DNA of 64,000 bases from Adiantum capillus-veneris (GCA_014529385.2 CM043956.1:90660721-90724720), one strand, 5' to 3'. Positions 35,331 through 49,380 are shown, numbered from the stretch's first letter. Numbers and translations are program-made. The notes: generated by a model from the sequence alone, not told the origin.

Positions 35331-36799
35331 TGAATAGTAGTTTTGGCTTGCTTTTTCTTTTTGTCATGGGGATCGTAGTCCTGGAAACAAACACTGTGGG
35401 CGAGGATACATTTGAAGAAAAACTATTCACGTTCTTATACAACGCCCGTGCTCATCACCGTGCACGAGAACTATCAGGAATATTTAATGTAGAGTTTTGT
35501 ATACAGAGGATTATAGATTGCTCATTTGAGTACCTACAAACCCATTTGCAACAGTATGAGGCAGTCATTTGTGACAATTCCATGACAGTTGATAGCATGA
35601 GATATGTGCACCCAACCGACTTTGACCCTGACAAGAGTGCTTCAAGGAGACTGAATCGTTGTCTAGAAAAGTGTCCCTCCGATGCACTGCTTGTACAAGA
35701 CAAGTGTATGAAGCACTTCAAAAAGTGTCACTTAGTGGAATTCTACCATGGGTTTGTCTGTTACTTATACTTGGAGACGGATGGTGAGTCAGAGACTTTC
35801 CAGTCAACAAATTTTGGTAGTTGTCCATTGGCACCGGAGGAAGAGGTAGAGGATGTGGAGGTGCAGTTTGATCCAGAAGAATAGCGGAGAAGGAAACTTT
35901 TGATGTGGGCTTAAATCTTGCTTCTCTTGCGAATGCAGCAATAGGGTGCAAGAAAGAAAGCCCAAATAAGGAAGTGACTTTGCCTTTGAATTGCGCTCCC
36001 AGCTTTGCTATGGCGGGTGACACCCACTACATTCTGCTCACAGATATCATGCATGAGCTGAATATACAGGAGGACTAGTACCTAACTGCAATTGCAAATT
36101 TTTGTGAGCCAGACATGGGATTTGTGGATGATGGAGTGGACCAACATCTTATTGCTGACACAGTTGTCCACGACTCACAATTTACTTCAGGGTGGCAATT
36201 GATCAAAGATACATTCAATGAAGCAAAGTCCAGAGAGGCCAATTTGCCAATAGATGAGCAGTTTCAATCGACAACAAAACGACTCGGTTTGGAAAACATG
36301 GGTAGGCCCGTGGAACCCAGAGCTCAAGTAATGAATAGTCAGTCTATTCACTTGTGGGGAAGGTCGATGCTAGAAATGGAGGAGAATCAGATGGTAATTT
36401 TTAAAGGCATTCAGATGGTATTGGAAATGGCCCAGTGTTAAAATATCATGATCAATCTTTTTGTTGATAGGTGCTAGTGTATGACGATAGTTTCCTTAGA
36501 AGAGCGGGAGGGTCACGGCTCACTGGAGTACAAGGCAAGGATGCGGCGTTGTCTCACTACATCGAGCGTTTCAACCACAAAAAGGTTTGTAGAAACGATT
36601 CAAGTACTTGGAAATTGTACTCATCTCACTTACGGCCCATAAGTGCTTTACTATTTTTTTGTAGATCATAATATACCATAAGGAATACTCCGAGGACAAT
36701 GCAAAGTTCCAACTGTTTGCAATGAAAGTTATTACAAGATTGTGTGGTGGGCACTCCCTCCCACTAAACGTAGAAAGACTAATTCTGATTGAGAAATAG
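35330..36799 (+). pseudogene. Unrecognised spliced gene, lightly broken
   Basis: The first open segment (35330-35884, 184 codons) starts with a hydrophobic stretch (FGLLFLFVMGIVVLE) and then has evenly spaced Cys residues (CLEKCPSDALLVQDKC, CHLVEFYHGFVC). It goes out of frame at 35882. The next frame (AEKETFDVGLNLASLAN) continues to 36393 with one TAG at 36076. Three in-frame exons then join with good splice sites: ending 36393 (atg|gtaatt), 36471-36584 (gatag|gtgcta ... aag|gtttgt) and 36665-36799 (tgtag|atcata ... TAG). All joins are phase 0. The product would be about 450 residues, mostly soluble, with a Glu-rich end to the first segment. I recognise no domain. A TAG-to-CAG change at the end would extend it with a Gly/Cys-rich tail. 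Confidence 0.5.
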
Positions 36800-38050
36800 T
36801 TTGCTCTACGTGTCTTTGGCATTGGATATGGGTGCTCAGGCTTTGGCTGCAGGGGTTGAAGACCCGAAGAGCTTAGATCCATACAACAAGTGACTGTTTT
36901 TGAGGGAAAGAAGACGCCTGATGCATGTGGGGATGCTGCCATCAATAGAGGAACGAGCTCATCTATAAAGCTTGCACATCGAAGAGGTACAAAGTGAGGA
37001 AGACGGAGGTGCATCGAAGAGGATAAAAACGATGGGCTCAGGTCCATCTTCTCCCGCTCTTGACTCGTGACTGTCGCCACCTTGCATGGCGCTCTCTCGC
37101 ATTTGAATTTCCCCAAGGCATCTATTTCTTCTCTTTGCGGATGTGTTGTAAAGACCGTGTAATTTTTGAACCCTTAAGGAGCTCCTTCTACCTTGCTCTA
37201 TAAATTAGTCATCTATAAGTCCATTGGTGTGACTCTAAAAGGCTATTGGCCTTATCCTTTCCTCCCCCATGTCTAGTGTGCTTAAAATAACCTGTTCTTG
37301 CCATGTAGTGGGTTTTTTCCATGCCTTGTGTGAACCATGTTGATAGTGAGCCGTATGTCTTGGCAAAATATGGACCATGGTTGAACAGTATGTGCTACAT
37401 TGAAATAAAACAAAATGGTTAGTAGAGTACAATTTGAAATTTTGTTTTGTATATGTAAAATGCTAACCCACCATGTAATGTGTGATATGTTGCCCACCCC
37501 ACCCTGTAAGGTAAGCCTTCGTCCAATCCAGCAAGGCTGCTTGAAATGATGTGAGCTTACTTTGGTCCCAAGAATGCTGCTCAACATAGTGGAAAATTTT
37601 ATCTAGTGATTTCCACATGTTCGCCTTGTGATTTTGGATTGCCCTACCACCAGCATTGTCTTTAACCACTTTATGTAACTGTTTTCATTTGTTGAACATG
37701 TTTCTCCTTTCTTCTCTATCTGAATCTTTGAGGCTAAACCCAAGAAACCTTTTGGCCTTCACGCTGCCTATCGATGCTTTCCTAGGTACCTTGTAACGAC
37801 TTTGAGACATCTTAGGGTTCTCTTCGATTCTGACATTGCCTCCATGCAAACCAATGTCTGAGAGCACTCCATCTAATGCTTTGATCACTCTTTTCGACTC
37901 ACTCTTTGGCTTTAATGTCCATGCAAAACATATGTACAAATGAACCACCTTTTAATTATTTGACAGAGTGCATGAAGTGTATAGATGTGAACTCTACTCA
38001 GAGGAATATCAAGCATTGGCCTAAAAGTTTTATCTTGAAGATGTCTGTTG
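36800..38050. other. No supported gene
   Basis: Open minus-strand stretches near 37948-37235 are short and overlap in different frames. Nothing recognisable. Confidence 0.35.
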
Positions 38051-38202
38051 GAAGCTCTATTCCATTGCACACTCTCAAGAGATTGTGTATCAGCCATGCA
38101 ATATAAGCATGGATTTGCCACAGCTGTTGGGAGCTCTATTCCATTGCACACTCTCAAGAGATTGTGCATCATCCATGCAATATAAGCATGGATTTGCCAC
38201 AG
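38051..38202. repeat. Tandem duplication, 76-bp unit
   Basis: g[a/g]gagctctattccattgcacac begins at about 38051 and 38127. Both copies run through aagagattgtg and atataagcatggatttgccac, nearly identical by eye, indicating a recent duplication. Confidence 0.9.
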
Positions 38203-38477
38203 CTGCTCAGTGTGTTATGTTGTACATACACTTTAAGTCACATGTCATGTGCCATTCTACTGTACAGTCACCAAATCCTTCCACTAAAAGAGTGACTCCG
38301 TTTCTTTGCTCATCACTGATGATAGAAGGAATTTGGGTTTGATAAAAACCCAATCGAGGATTTTAAAATTTTCCTTATCAACGTGTAGTGAAAAACGAAA
38401 ACACAAAATCAACAACCAAATAATCAATTTTTTTGTTATTATAGAGTGAACGAAGTATACCTGAAATTATCCTAGGG

Positions 38478-39726
38478 TTAGAATGTTGTTTTTGGATTGC
38501 ACACTGAAGTATCATGGATCCTCTCTTTCGTTATTGATGGATCCAGAGCTCTGCTCATGAGGGTAATGGTGACTCTCTCCAGCTTCTTGTTCTTCAGGAC
38601 CTCAGTACACTTGTCGAGCTTCAAAACAAACTTGAGAACCCCACTGCACTCCTCTGTACTGATGTCAAAGAAGTGAACTGCATACCTTTGCAATGATTCA
38701 AGATCAACGAAGAGGTTGTTTTGCTCATTAAACTATACCTCTCTGCCGCCCTTGCCTAAGAACGTTGCTTCAGTATGGAATGGTGACCCAAGTTTCTCAA
38801 ACACCTCATCATTTACGTGCCAACAAGCAGCCTTTACATGTGATGGCTTTGACAGCAATGATCCTCTCTGTAGTTTATTTTGAGAATTTTTAGCTAATGC
38901 TTTGAAGAGTACCCTGTATCCCATCCCCGCGAGATGCCACTCTCATCAAGTATTGCTTGCACTTCCATTTGTTCCAACTGATTCTCATTCATGAAGAAGG
39001 TAAGGAGCCTCCCTTTCAACTTACAAATTTTTTTCTGAGTTATCATATCTTCAACTACTTCTTTTGGAACTACACGGCTGTAATGCACTCCGGCAGTGAA
39101 GCCTGCACCATTCGAGTTTAGATGCAGTAAAGACCTGCCAAAAAAGCACCATGAGTTACGATCATGGATAGGAAAGTGTATCCATTTCTTAGTGAAGCAC
39201 ATTGAAGATACAAAAGCAGAAACAAACTTCGAGTTACCTTAAGGCTCGTATTCGTTTTTTCATGCCACCATTACCAATCTTCATGTTCTCAATGTTGCAC
39301 AGATCTCGTTTTCTTTTTTGACTACCAAGCACGGTGTCTTTCTCTCGCAAACTTGTGATCTTCTTCTCAAGGCCTTGGATTGTCTCTTTGTTTGATGAAA
39401 TCTTCTTAGAGCATGCTTCATTAAGTTTCTTCAGCTGCATGTTCTCCATCGCCACGACGTTTCTTTGATTTTTAAAAATTCAATCCTCTTATTTCCAAAC
39501 GTTTGGTGTATCCCAATAGCCCATCCTTGCCATCGCATGTGAAATGTAAGACGTTAGTAATATTAGCAAAGGGAGGTGGCGCATTTGTCGTAGGATCCTT
39601 TGGATAAATAGACCCATCGGTCCACAAATCCAAATGATGTTCCTTGTTTTTCCTTCTAAGTTCTTTCTCCCGTTGAGATAAGAAAGACTCCCTCCTACGT
39701 TTCTGCAACGGTGCGTACTCTTGCAA
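38478..39726 (-). pseudogene. Unrecognised spliced gene, coiled-coil N-terminus, broken
   Basis: On the minus strand a charged segment (39726-39472, starting MQEYAPLQKRRRESFLSQ) is followed by a coiled-coil segment (39455-39238; MQLKKLNEACSKKI, LEKKITSLREKD). A good donor (taag|gtaact) at 39238 and an acceptor (ggcag|gtcttt) at 39134 rejoin in frame, phase 2, to SLLHLNSNGAGFTAGVHYS. A one-base shift near 38925 and one TAG near 38734 are the only breaks before the end at 38478. The last part (FEKLGSPFHTEATFL, then LKFVLKLDKCTEVLK and RVTITLMSRALDP) looks like a folded domain. No family is recognised. Confidence 0.5.
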
Positions 39727-39739
39727 TACATCAACATGA

Positions 39740-40524
39740 AGATGATGTGTGTTATTTCTTTGGGTAAGTGTTAAGTATGAAGGGGCTGAAGATTTTCAAA
39801 TTGGTGTTTTCATCAGAAAAAGAAGCGTTCTCCATTCCTAAAGTTGATAGAGAAAAAGACAGACACTCAAAACTCATGAAATATCTCAGGTTTTGGGAGG
39901 GAAGACCATATTCTCAAGTTTAGAGTTGATAGAGTTCATGTGGCTTATGTTTCTGAAGGGAACTCTTGTAAGTTGGCATTTCAAATCATTAGTCATACGG
40001 TGAGTTGGATTCCTGACAAGAGAACGAAGGATAAGAATGATAAAGACGGCGGCTACCTACCAAAGAATGTCATTTTGGCTTTTTGTTGGCGCAAAAAAGT
40101 ATCACATAAAATGCACAATTTAAGATTTTCATTTTCTCTCTCTAACCCGACGTGGAACTTCTTACAGGGCCCAAAAGTGACTCCAACTTTCTCCTAATGG
40201 GGTCTAATATGAATTGGTTGATGAGAATTCAATCTATCAAGTTACCAACATTGATGGTTTGGCAAAATTTTGAATTAAATGGGACATAGTTTGAAAGGTA
40301 AATATTTGAAATTGCATTGCATCTCTTAGGTGCTATGTATCATGTCTTGGAAACCACTGAACAAAACGCATTACCTGCGTAGTAGTATTACAAAAATTTC
40401 AATAGATTAGTGTGATAGGGAATATGAGCTAGGGATGTCTTCCATTGTTGGGTAGGATCACTAATGCCCCCAAATATTTTTGAGTATTGCGGTATTTTAT
40501 CCCACCATTTTTGCTATTATTTTA
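39740..40524. other. AT-rich sequence, no gene
   Basis: Only short motif-free ORFs. It adjoins the outer end of the gypsy LTR at 40525. Confidence 0.35.
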
Positions 40525-41997
40525 TGTAATGAAATGGACTATGAACGTTGAGAATAGTGGAATTAAGAGAATTAAAGTGAGCATTTTTGTGAGATTACTT
40601 TGAGAACATAGAGGGTGAACTTAATTGATGGTAGAAACATGAGCATAATACTTAATTAACTTGGCATAGACAATACGTTTTCAAGAGAGAGAGTATTAGA
40701 GAACATGACAATAGTTGAGGACCAATTTACTTGGAGCCGGTCCTCCCTTCAAAAGGCGTGTGTATTATAGATTCTCCCATGAAGAGAGACTTGTTACAAT
40801 ACAATCTTTGTGTTCCTTGTGACCTTGGTGATGCTTTGAAGATGGAAAGATTCATGCATCATGAGCTTAATATAAACTTTACAAAAAGTATTAACTATCT
40901 AAAGCATCAGTCTCAAGGCCTCAAACACCTTCGAGAGCTAGCAGGGAATGAGGGTAGGGAAGAGGAAGAAGAATCATCCATAGGAGAAAGAAATAGTTCC
41001 TCACTTATCATCACTCTTATTGCTTAGCATAGCATAATAGCATAGTAATGAAGATGAAGAAGATGGCAAGCTTAAGCATTGAAGCATGGCTCTTGGTTGG
41101 ATTTGCATTCCATAGCCAAGAGTGTTGGTGTAGGCTCTCCACTTCTCAACAAGAGTGTTGGTGTAGGCTCTCCACTTCTCAACAAGCTTGGAGAAGGAGA
41201 TGTAGCTCTTGCACTTTGCACTCCACACAATGAGAGAATGTGTGTGTGTGTGTATAGGAGAGTATACCCCCCTCTCATGCTTGGTCAACACCTCTCTCTC
41301 TCTCTCTCTTGTATTATTTAATTATTTCATTTGGACATGTGTCCTCTTTTTCCTCTTTGAGAGAAAGAAATTAATTATTTATTTTTATGTATCTAAATTC
41401 TCATTGGACCCTTTTAAAACCTATCCAATAGCAGTCAAACACATCATGAGGGCCACATGTGGAGGATCATTTGAACATGCGTCTTTTATGCTTATTAAGT
41501 CATTTGGTTTGAATTGAAAACTTCAAGAACTTAGTCAATCAAGCATGTAAACGTTGATGCCTCTTGAGAGTTTATATTTAAATTGAACACTTCAAGAACC
41601 TTAGTCATTTAAGCATGTGAAAAACACCTCAAGCTTTTGGGCAAGGTTCCCACTAACACTTAGCAAGCCGACAAGCACCTCATGCTTGGGTAGGATTACC
41701 ACCTCAAGGTCAGCCCTAGCTTGCCTAAGATTTGCCTAAGATCAAAGGAATTTTTTAACACTAACTTTTGGAGGTCTTTAATGAAGATAACCCTAAGGTC
41801 TTTAAGCACCATTAGGTAGCATTTCTCTTTAATAGACCATCCCTCATTTGGACCCCTTTAACCTTGGCCCCATGTTGAGAGAGATCCATAAGCACATGGC
41901 TATATTCTAATCCTTGTTCACGTTTATCTCCCACATTAAATGATCAGTTTAATATGAGAAAATCATTTGGGTTGGTTAGATATAAGATTTTCTGACA
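40525..41997 (-). repeat. Ty3/gypsy 3' LTR, minus orientation
   Basis: Read on the minus strand it follows a polypurine tract (AAAAGAGAGAAAA, 42010-41998), begins TGTCAG at 41997 and ends TTACA at 40525. The end matches the end of the plus-strand LTR at 55609, which is followed by a primer-binding site. Parts match 54926-55609 (inverted) and 56165-56485 (direct). A 33-bp unit is tandemly doubled at 41118-41150 and 41151-41183 but single in the 55-kb copy. An ORF of 98 codons inside it is part of the LTR, not a gene. A 1.47-kb LTR is long but within the family's range. Confidence 0.6.
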
Positions 41998-42399
41998 TTT
42001 TCTCTCTTTTGAAATCATAGTCGTCCTCAACTATGAGGTAGAAGAGATAAAGGCTTAGTTATTAGTCTACGTTTTTTAGCTGGTAGAGGATCCCTTTTCA
42101 CCCTGCAACATCATTTCAGAATGGATGACTAGTCCATTTGGGCTTGGGAGACGTAGCTGCTGCGAGCATGTCTGCTCTTTAGTCCATATCATACTCCCAA
42201 AGTAGAGTGACAAATTCTACTTGGTGTTTGAGGGACGTCCTCATCACAAACATGATTCTAAGCATGCATACTATTTAAGTTTGTGCACAAAAGAGGATTA
42301 GTCTTATAAGACAAAAACATTGTTCATTTAGAAAGCATTTACATTTGCTTACTCTAGTGCAACATTGTAAGCATTGACAAGGTTCATATTATCCTTAAG

Positions 42400-44460
42400 C
42401 TATATTCTTTGCATCCATCTAGCATCTTCAAATGGATAATTTTTGAACTTAATAAGATACCATCGAATAATATTACCATGCCGTAGTACCTGGTCTTCAT
42501 GCCAAAGGATAGCTTCGGGTTGTAGCACCTCTTCTTGGTCTTTGATTTTTGGAGGGTCTTCAATAATTGGTTCTATTGGTGGCTCTCCTTTGTAGGGCTT
42601 AAGTAGGCTCACATGAAAAGCATTGTGTATGAGCCAATGGTTGGGCAACTTGAGTTGATAAGCCATGTCATTGATTGACTTCAAGATTTGAAAAGAACCA
42701 TAGTATCTTTTTGCTAATTTAGCATAATATTTTTGATGGTCCATAGGGTTTTGATCGTAGTTTGCCTCAATCGAGCCTTGGGAAACTTAAGTAAGACCAA
42801 ATCATTTTCTTTGAACGTTAAGGCCGTACTGTGCTTGTCAGCAAATAGCTTTTTGCCTTTGTTGAGAGATGAATATAGCCTCCTTAACCTTTTGAGAAGA
42901 TTCTTGTAGGTCATAGCCATACTCATCAGCAGAAGCGAAGATCTTCCCATATACTTTAAGTAGCAAGGGACTTTTAGGTCTTCCCTCTATGATCTCAAAA
43001 TGTGCTTTTTCTGTAGTAGTATGGACAATATTATTGTATGCATACTCTGCAAGGGGTAAATACTTCTCCCATTGTGATTGTTGATCTACTTCTGTAACAT
43101 AAGTCTTTAATAGATTGAGTATCGTAAGATTGGCTATCTCACTTTTGCCATCCGTTTGTGGATGGTAGGCCAAAAAGAAATCCAATCTTGTACCTAGATT
43201 TTCAAAGTGACCTTTCTAAAAATTATTGGTTAATATAGGATCTCTATCTGACACGATGGGTGTTGGTAATCCATGGTGTTTGAAAATATGACATTAGGAG
43301 AAAGTTGGACTCACTTTTGGGCCTTTTAATTCTAGAGAGAGAGTGGCGCTCAACCAATGAGGAAGAGGCTAACGTTACGTTGAGAATTGACATTTTGGAG
43401 CCAAGCTCTTTTAGAAAAAAGGGAGAAAATATTATTTTTGCTCATCAAATTTCACAATTTCATGCTTTCAAGGCATAAATGCCATAAGTCGTTCGGATAT
43501 GAAATCAAGAGCTTACATTACATCTCTAAAGTCAGGGATAGTAGCATACTCATCTATCATAGAAGATATATCATTGTGAGTTGCTATAGACACCGCGTTG
43601 ACTTTTGGTCATCGTGAAAGTGCATCGGCCCACTTGATTGTGCTTACCAGCAACGTGAGCAATATGAAAATAAAATTGCGAAAGAAAATTTTCCCACCTC
43701 ATTTGTTTGTTAGAAAGCTTGGTTTACGTCATGATTCAGTACTTGAGACTTTGGTGGTCTATTCGTAAAATGAATGGAGTCCCCAATAAATAGTGCTTCC
43801 ATGTGTCTAGGGCATATAGAACAACTAAAATCTCTTTCTCATAAATGTCTAAGACATGTTCATCCGTATTGAGCCTTCGACTCTCACATGTTATGGCATG
43901 CCCTTCTTGAAGCAAGACTGCTCCCAGGCAATCACCACAAGCATCACATTGGACCTCAAATGGCTTTGAGAGATCCGGAAGCATGAGGACTAGTTGAGAG
44001 GTAAGATTATCTTTGAGCTTGTCAAAAGCTTTTTGCTCCTTAGCAGTCCATGAATACTTAACGTTCTTCTTTGTTAAGTCATGTACTGGTCGTGCTATTT
44101 GAGAAAATTTTTCTATGAAGCGTCTATAGTATGCACAAATACCAATAAAGCTTCTTAGCTCATGTAGATTCCTTGGATTTGGCCATGCTTTTATTACCTC
44201 TAGAATTGATGGATCCATATGGATACCATCTTGAGAGATAATATGACCTAAGTATTGAATCTCTTGAAGGAAAGATTTGCTTTTCTTTTGGTTGAGAAAA
44301 AGCTTGTTCTCCCTCAATGCTTGAAAAATCACTTGGAGTTGCTGCTTGTGTTCCTTCAAGGACTTGGAGTAGATGATGATATCATTAAAGAACACTCCAG
44401 TGACCTTACGGTAGGGTCTAAATATTTTCTCCATCAAACGATTGAATGTGGCTGGTGCTG
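42400..44460 (-). mobile_element. Ty3/gypsy pol fragment: RT, RNase H, integrase
   Basis: RT from ATFNRLMEKIFRPY (near 44450), with the catalytic box reading FFNDIIIYSK instead of FFDD. RNase H: FEVQCDACGDCLGAVLLQEG, then LYALDTWKHYLL and DHQSLKY. Integrase: FFLAYHPQTDGKSE, EYAYNN, and a C-terminal IHNAFHVSLLKPYKG. The N-terminal RT, the integrase zinc domain and the start of the integrase core are missing. The gap between RNase H and integrase is filled by a repeat (43288-43493). The RT end abuts the microsatellite block at 44.6 kb. Confidence 0.9.
43288..43493 (+). repeat. Dispersed 200-bp repeat, copy 2, inside gypsy pol
   Basis: Matches 26469-26668 in the same orientation. On either side lies gypsy sequence (integrase below, the RNase H to integrase tether above), so the repeat sits at a deletion or insertion point of the element. 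Confidence 0.85.
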
Positions 44461-44602
44461 ACGAGCCCAAAGCACGAAAGGACCCAGACGGCCTCAACGC
44501 CAGGTCCGATGCACACCGAGCTAGCCACAGTGAATGAGCAGGGGGCACCACCTAGCTTTGAGTGGCTAGTATGCGGACAACGGTAATCTAAAATAGCATA
44601 AA

Positions 44603-45842
<1,240 letters not shown>

Positions 45843-45872
<30 letters not shown>
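45843..45872. repeat. Poly-G tract, 30 bp
   Basis: Thirty consecutive G residues, then a short GA run. Seen directly. Confidence 0.95.
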
Positions 45873-45873
<1 letters not shown>

Positions 45874-45959
45874 GAGAGAGAGGGTGTGAGAGATGACGAG
45901 AGGTTTGGGGGGTGAGAGGGGATGGGGAGTGTGTGGGTGTGTGTGTAGAGGTAGGAGTG

Positions 45960-46160
<201 letters not shown>

Positions 46161-46448
46161 ACTATTGCGCCAAACTGGTTGTATGGGGAGGGGGGAGGGG
46201 GGGGGGAGAGGGGGGGGGGGGGGGGGGAGAGGGGAGGGTATGTGTGTGTTTGTGTTGGTGTATGTGTGTGTGTACTAAGAGAGAGAGTTTTCTGTTGCGC
46301 CTCGGGCTGAATGAGGGGGGGAGAGATGGAAGGTCAACAGGAGTGAGGGAGAGAGAGTAAGTAGCTGAATGAGGGATAGAGAGAGAGAGGGAGAGTATGG
46401 ACGGGAGGGGAATGAGGGGCTGTAGCGGGCCAGGGAGAGTGGGTAATG

Positions 46449-46588
<140 letters not shown>

Positions 46589-46981
46589 CTTGGTGAGGGC
46601 GAGAGAGTGTGGACGAGAGGAGAGAGATGAGGGAGGAAGTTGTGAGAGTGTGAGTGTGTTTGAATAATGAAAGAGAGAGAGGGAGACTCTTGTCCCATTG
46701 CATGGTGCCCCCTCGTGGGTTGACGGACGAGAGGGAGAGAGAGAGTGTCCGGTTACATGTGATAATGGAGGAGGGAGAGGGGGGGAGTGGTGCCAAAGGA
46801 GGGGCGGCCCACTGTGGGCGCATGCATGGGAGGGAAGAGGGTGGTGGTAGTGCAGGGGAGGGAAAAAAAAATTTATATTATTTTTGCATTATTAAGCTCC
46901 CTAGTTGGGGTTTGTTACCACGGCCGCGGCTTGTCAAAGCCGGCCACCATCGGAGGGCTAATAATGGGCGGTGGTGGGGGG

Positions 46982-47099
<118 letters not shown>

Positions 47100-47514
47100 A
47101 GGAAGGGCCACAAGCCTAGCATGGCGGGTCCGCCTTGTCAAAGTGTAAGCAGGACTACTCGAGATTTGTAGATGAAGGGATAAAAATGCGCCATGTGTGG
47201 CTCACCGATTGACCGGGGAATTGTTGAACCCTCAGGTGGTGTTGTCGTGCTTCGAGCAGAGGAAATATCAATTTTTTTCTTTTTTTTCTTGATTTCTGAA
47301 AACTGGCTATCATTAACCCTCCCCTTTTGGCTAGAGGCATTCATGCCTCTAGTTCTACTTCTGATTCTTCTTCAGCTGATCTGTAGGAGCCGATATCAAG
47401 TTGCCTTCTGAACTAGCCATTCCATTTGGCCGTTGGTGAGATTTTTGGGATGTCAGCTGTCTTTTCTGGTGTTGATAGTGATCCACATACCTTGCGGCTT
47501 AAATACAAGCGTAA

Positions 47515-49380
47515 TCAACTTACCTCTCTCCAAAGAGAGGATGTACTGTTTGTAAAAAATTGCACCAAATTGGGAATGGGGCCTTCATTCTTGCATTTTA
47601 TCAAACTTTTGTCTTTCCATGGATCCTTAACTTTTATCTCCATACTGATCTTACCTCTATATGTTCTAGTGGTTAACCATAACCATAGGTCTGATGCATC
47701 CCATGCAGACACAATGCTGCATTGTGGAGGAGTCTGGAACATCCTTAAAAGGTTGGCACCATGTTGATCATCAAACCTACTTTGAACACCCTCACATAAA
47801 CTGGAGGCATTACCTATGTCCAAGTTTATAACACCTTTCAATAGACTAGAGGCATTAGCCATCTCCAAGTCTATGACACTACACAATAAAGTCTTGCTTG
47901 GGTGCCAAGCCTCTGGAACAATATCCAGCTCCAAACCTTCATTCATACTTACCTCTTGGTTATGGTCCTCTGGTTATGGTCCTCTGATGAAACTTCCTTG
48001 ATGCAGGATGCCTTTAGCTTGCTACACTGTTCTTGGTCCATGTTGGTGCAAAGGCTTCTGTTTCCAAAGCCCTCCCCTTTGCTTGATACGTTGTCCATCT
48101 TCTGCAAAGCCTTGCTAGCAGGCTGGTCTTCCTCTTCTCTTGTATCTTCCATGCTCTTTGCATTCCTCTTACTCTGATGAGGCTTGACCAACACTTTACA
48201 CCTTCTTAGCCTTACTACCCAATGCTATTGATTGATCGCTTTGGTGTCTACTTCATCCAAGGTTAGAGATGTACTAGAATTTGTAACACGATTTTCTTGA
48301 CTTACCTCCTTCACTAGGGTAGCATCTGTTGATTCTTTAACCTCTTGTTCCACTGCTTCAGTCCTTTGAACAAACTTCTCGCTTGGCCCTTCTTTTGTTA
48401 TCTTCATCTTGACCTCTTTTGCAAGACCAATGAGGCTTAGTGTGAGGCTGCCAATTGGTGGTGGGCGTAGGATGAGTGTAAGTGGTGATTGTGGTGGCGG
48501 TTGCATTGGTGGTTGTAGGACTTGAACTGGTGGGACTGGCTGTGGTTGCACGGCTGGTGGTGGTCTCGCCCTTGGTGGAGAGATTTGATTCTGTCTTCCT
48601 CCTCTATTGAAGTTTTGCCTTCTAGGATGAGGAAGTAGTACATGCCATGGCCGTCCTCCCGACAGTTGTAGCAGTAGTACTCCTGGTTTTGCCTCTATTG
48701 TCCTCTTCCTTGCTCTAGATTTTTGACAGGTGCATGTCCTTGTTGCACTAGATGCACGAATAAACTTTCAAGCTGAGTAGTGATGCAACTCAACATGTCT
48801 TGTTGCTCTTTTGATGCCTCTTATGGTTGGGTTCTCTGAGTGGCTGTCGCAATCGTGATGACTGGGGTTAATCGAACTGAGCTTGATTCCTGTGACTCGT
48901 TGACTCTTGCTTTTGCATCTTCTTGTCTTTAAGGCGGGCTACTTCCACTGCCAACTCATACGTTGCAGGGAATCTCCCCTTCACCTTCTCTTTAAGGGGC
49001 GACGATAGGCCAACAATGAAATGGTCCTTCTTCAAGAAATTAGGCTCTCCTTCACCTTCCTCGAGTGAAGCAACCCATCGCTCCCACAAATCCACAAACT
49101 TAGATTTGTAAGTGGCATACTCTAGCAGACCACCCTGCTTTAACTCTGTCAGCAAAACTGCCATAACTTTTCTAAGGTTGTACCTCCATCAAACCTCTTC
49201 ACAAAGGTAGCACGTAGTACGTCCCATGCATTTTGGGTAGCTTGGGGCAAAGCATTATACCAAGACTTGGCCTCTACTTTCATCAATAGAGGCATCGTCA
49301 TCCAGAAAATCGGTGGTGATGTCTTCTCCCTTTTTGCCACTAAATGTGAAAAAAGAGACACTTGCCATGGTGGTAAATCA
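47515..49380 (-). mobile_element. Ty3/gypsy gag region
   Basis: On the minus strand, a Retrotrans_gag-type domain: EAKSWYNALPQATQNAWDVL and FVKRF (49361-49149), then YKSKFVDLWERW, FIVGLSSPLKEKVKGRFP (49164-48868). A zinc-knuckle relic reads CYNCREDGHGMYY (about 48640-48690) and lacks the last Cys in frame. A Pro-rich linker (48551-48450) and an acidic stretch (to 47515) follow. By strand and order it fits the missing 5' half of the gypsy element at 42.4-44.5 kb, with the GA-rich block between. That assignment is inference. Confidence 0.8.

Noticed and set aside
28297-39726. Endogenous giant-virus insertion, because of a histone-like gene among unknown genes
   Set aside because: Good introns in the neighbouring genes and the absence of any viral hallmark gene (capsid, packaging ATPase, DNA polymerase) do not support it.
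40731-41027. 98-codon gene, with a homologous ORF on the minus strand at 55209-55403
   Set aside because: Both lie inside the gypsy LTR copies and have no start context or domain; the similarity reflects LTR identity.
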